Part shown: positions 5,389 to 7,471 of the stretch, piece after piece | How the letters are laid out: every line of letters begins with the position of its first letter | Numbering within the stretch: position 1 is the first letter of the stretch | Assembly: GCA_002347085.1 (NCBI GenBank) | Contig: DDWW01000059.1 | Location: forward strand, 49,593-57,063 | DNA length: 7,471 nt | Origin: Desulfobulbaceae bacterium UBA2276 | GTDB lineage: Bacteria > Desulfobacterota > Desulfobulbia > Desulfobulbales > Desulfocapsaceae | Direction of reading: 5' to 3' | The notes under the pieces: model-generated | Databases searched by the model: none | What the model saw: only the letters and a program-made list of their open reading frames with translations | Told to the model about the DNA's origin: nothing | Made by a program: the position numbers and the translations under genes

Positions 5389-7471
5389 TTATGCCTCGGC
5401 CACTCGCGGTAAGGTTTTGGCCACAGTGAGAGTGAAGGTGCTGCCCTCGTCAATCCTGCTCTGGACTGAAACCTGGCCATGGAGAAGATCGGTGGCTATT
5501 TTCCGGGTCAGGTAGAGTCCCAATCCTGTGCCGCCGACCTTGACGCGTAAATGGGTCTCCAGGCGTTCAAAGGCCTCGAAGAGTTTAGGGAGGTCACTTT
5601 CAGCGATACCGATACCCGTATCGGTGACGGCTATGGCAACCGATTCCTCCTGCTCGCTCACGGCCAACCGCAATCCGCCTTTTTCCGTAAACTTGACTCC
5701 ATTACTCAGCAGATTGATAAGGCATTGCAGGAGTCGTTTTTTATCCGTGGTCAGCAGTAAACCGTCAGGCATATCGATATCCAGGGTCAACCCCTTTTCC
5801 TTTAACTGTGGCTCGATGGTGGCTATTGCTTCCTTGACAACCATCCGCAAAGAAATGCTTTCCGGGTAGATATCAATTCGTCCGGCCTCGATCTTGGAAA
5901 TGTCGATGACATCGGTAATCAACGATAAAAGGTGCTTGGCCGACTGATAGGCCCGGGAGAGGTTGTCCTTCTGCTCTTCGTTCAACTCTCCCGACAAACC
6001 CTGCAAGGTCATGCCTGTAAAACCAATGATGGAGTTCAGCGGGGTCCGCAGTTCATGGGACATCGAGGCAATGAACATGGACTTGAGCCGGTCAAGGTCT
6101 TGGAGTTTATGGTTCGCGGCCTCCAGTTCTTCTTGCTTCAGATGCAGCTCTTCCACACTATGAAGCAAGTCCTGTTGGCTGGCCTGCAACTGCACCTCTG
6201 CCTGTTTGCGAATGTCGATCTCCCTGCCCAGACGCCTGTTCCACAAGGCAAACAGCAGGACAACCGCAAGCGCCCCGGCCACGATCTTCCAGATGAGGGT
6301 ATAATCAACCTTCTGCCCCTGTTGCAGCGAAGTCCACTTGCTGTAGATCGCGTTTTGTTCCGATTCAGGAAGAGCTCGAAGGGCCTTGTTGAGGATAGGA
6401 ACCAGCTCGGGCCAGTCACTGCGCACTCCCATGGCAAGGTCGTAACGGTAGGGGGTCTCTCCTGCCAGCTTGATGTTTGCCGTTCCCAATTGATTGAGGT
6501 AGTAGCCAGTGGAAATGGTACTGTCCACTACGGCATCCACCTGCCCCTCGGTGAGTTTTTGGATGGCATTTATCATGGATGAGGAAGGGCAAAGTTGCAA
6601 CTCAGGATGTTTGTTCTTTAAAATTTCCTCTGCGGCATGGCCTTTGATGATCGCAATCTTTTTTCCGACCAGCTCGTCCATTGAGGTGATATACTGGGCA
6701 TCCTGCCGGGTAAAGATGCCGATCGGCAGTGAAAGATAGTTGTCGGTGAATCCCAGATAGGTTGCACGCTCCTCTGTCCGCCGCAGGGAAGAGAACATGT
6801 CCAGATGGTGATTTTTTACCCCCTCAACCTGACCCGGCCAGTCCTGCCCCTTGGCAACATCAAAATGGACCCCCAGCAGTTCGCCGATTTTTTGCAGATA
6901 GTCAGCGGAGATCCCTTGCGGAATACCGTGCTGGTCAAGGAATTCGACCGGCGCCCAGGCCGGATCAAGGGCCACCCGGATGGAGGGATGGGCCTTCAGC
7001 CATGCCTGTTCCGCTTCGGTCAGATCCAGGCCGGGACTGCTTTCCTGAAGCCATTTCTGGCGGATCACCCGCTCTTCATCAACGGTCAGCGAGGCCAGGG
7101 CCTTGTCCAGGATTGATGCCAGCAGGGGCCGTTCCTTTTGCACCCCAATCTGCAGTATTGATTTTGGTTCAGTCAGCTTGCCCATCAGCCGCAGGTTGTT
7201 CAGCAGCTCCTTTTCAATCAGGTGGATCACCACTGCCCGGTTGCCGGCATAGGCATCGACCTCCCCCCGTGCGACTGCATCCAGCGCCTCCGAGGTTGAA
7301 CCGTATTCCCGAATGACAACGCCGGGATAGTTTGTCTTGAAATAGGTGATATTATGGAAACCCCGCTCCAAGGCGATGGTCTTGCCGACCAGATTCTGCT
7401 CGGTCTTGAAATAGTCGCCTCCCTTCCGTCCGACAATGACATGGGGAATCACAATATAGGGCCGGGTAAAG
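5389..7471 (-). CDS. membrane sensor histidine kinase with tandem periplasmic solute-binding domains (BvgS/EvgS-like sensor), 5' partial
   Basis: The frame is open to the right edge, so the N-terminus, including any signal or first membrane segment, is missing; 693 residues are visible. Numbering from the first whole visible codon, 1-145 is most of one SBP_bac_3 (Venus flytrap) domain, starting FTRPYIVIPHVIVG. Residues about 150-382 are a second one (IRVALDPAWAPVEF; FTDNYLSLPIGIF; VGKKIAIIKG). A membrane helix lies at about 390-410 (IVAGALAVVLLFALW), followed by a coiled coil to about 460. The H-box is FIASMSHELRTPLN with His472. The ATPase domain has the N-box LINLLSNGVKFT, G1 DTGIGI, F-box LFEAFER and G2 GGTGLGLYLTRK. 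Both catalytic modules are intact. Unlike BvgS and EvgS it has no PAS, receiver or HPt; the receiver is a separate gene just downstream. The ligand is probably a small polar solute such as an amino acid, inferred from the domain family only. An internal GTG (7452) begins an ORF but lies inside the domain and is not the true start. Confidence 0.93.
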   Translation of the reverse strand, partial: FTRPYIVIPHVIVGRKGGDYFKTEQNLVGKTIALERGFHNITYFKTNYPGVVIREYGSTSEALDAVARGEVDAYAGNRAVVIHLIEKELLNNLRLMGKLTEPKSILQIGVQKERPLLASILDKALASLTVDEERVIRQKWLQESSPGLDLTEAEQAWLKAHPSIRVALDPAWAPVEFLDQHGIPQGISADYLQKIGELLGVHFDVAKGQDWPGQVEGVKNHHLDMFSSLRRTEERATYLGFTDNYLSLPIGIFTRQDAQYITSMDELVGKKIAIIKGHAAEEILKNKHPELQLCPSSSMINAIQKLTEGQVDAVVDSTISTGYYLNQLGTANIKLAGETPYRYDLAMGVRSDWPELVPILNKALRALPESEQNAIYSKWTSLQQGQKVDYTLIWKIVAGALAVVLLFALWNRRLGREIDIRKQAEVQLQASQQDLLHSVEELHLKQEELEAANHKLQDLDRLKSMFIASMSHELRTPLNSIIGFTGMTLQGLSGELNEEQKDNLSRAYQSAKHLLSLITDVIDISKIEAGRIDIYPESISLRMVVKEAIATIEPQLKEKGLTLDIDMPDGLLLTTDKKRLLQCLINLLSNGVKFTEKGGLRLAVSEQEESVAIAVTDTGIGIAESDLPKLFEAFERLETHLRVKVGGTGLGLYLTRKIATDLLHGQVSVQSRIDEGSTFTLTVAKTLPRVAEA

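Noticed and set aside
5362..5391. Intrinsic terminator between the membrane kinase and the receiver gene
   Set aside because: On the minus strand AAAAACAC can pair with GTGT-C-TTTTT with a bulged C, followed by little more than the stem's own T run. The pairing is weak and the arrangement of the genes argues for read-through.
5316..5480. N-terminal extension of the receiver protein to a start at 5480
   Set aside because: It overlaps the 3' end of the membrane kinase gene in another frame, has no recognisable domain, and the internal ATG at 5315 has a good ribosome binding site exactly at the start of the REC fold.
5932..6582. 216-codon plus-strand open frame opposite the membrane kinase
   Set aside because: It is antisense to well-defined kinase and sensor domains, shows no family motif, and is a shadow of the coding bias of the real gene. 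The same holds for the plus-strand frame at 6762-7316 and the minus-strand frame at 892-1299.

Overview
The window looks like a piece of a Gram-negative chromosome of about 50% GC. The style (secreted DUF1566 proteins, a large periplasmic-sensor histidine kinase, a PAS-rich hybrid kinase) suggests a deltaproteobacterium-like organism (Desulfobacterota or Geobacter-type). That assignment is an impression from gene families, not a proven placement.

Left part, plus strand (1-2042). The first 40 bases are the last codons of a DUF1566 gene ending ..YVCAVRGGQ. After a 217-base gap comes a complete secreted protein of 594 residues (258-2042). It starts with a signal peptide and a DUF1566 domain whose last motif (YYVRAVRGRQ) matches the end of the upstream gene. 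The chain then continues into a lipase-like alpha/beta hydrolase with a GHSAG nucleophile elbow, and finishes with a probable beta-sandwich domain.

Middle part (2043-2526). This is 484 bases between convergent genes with no ordinary gene. It is not featureless: it has a likely A/T-stem terminator, a good sigma70-like promoter (TTGTCA-18-CATAAT), two tiny ORFs of 12 and 14 codons each preceded by a strong ribosome binding site, and a series of inverted repeats. It may encode a small structured transcript or be the remains of a decayed gene.

Right part, minus strand (2527-7471). Three signalling genes run in one direction and probably form an operon, read from the right edge inwards. First is a membrane sensor histidine kinase with at least two periplasmic solute-binding (Venus flytrap) modules, whose 5' end lies outside the window. 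Second is a stand-alone 125-residue receiver protein of the DivK/CheY type. Third is a soluble hybrid kinase (REC-PAS-PAS-HisKA-HATPase-REC, 804 residues), whose start overlaps the receiver stop by ATGA. Together they could take a periplasmic ligand signal into a cytoplasmic phosphotransfer chain. No DNA-binding output protein and no HPt domain is visible, so the final target is unknown. I see no tRNA, rRNA, CRISPR array or complete mobile element.
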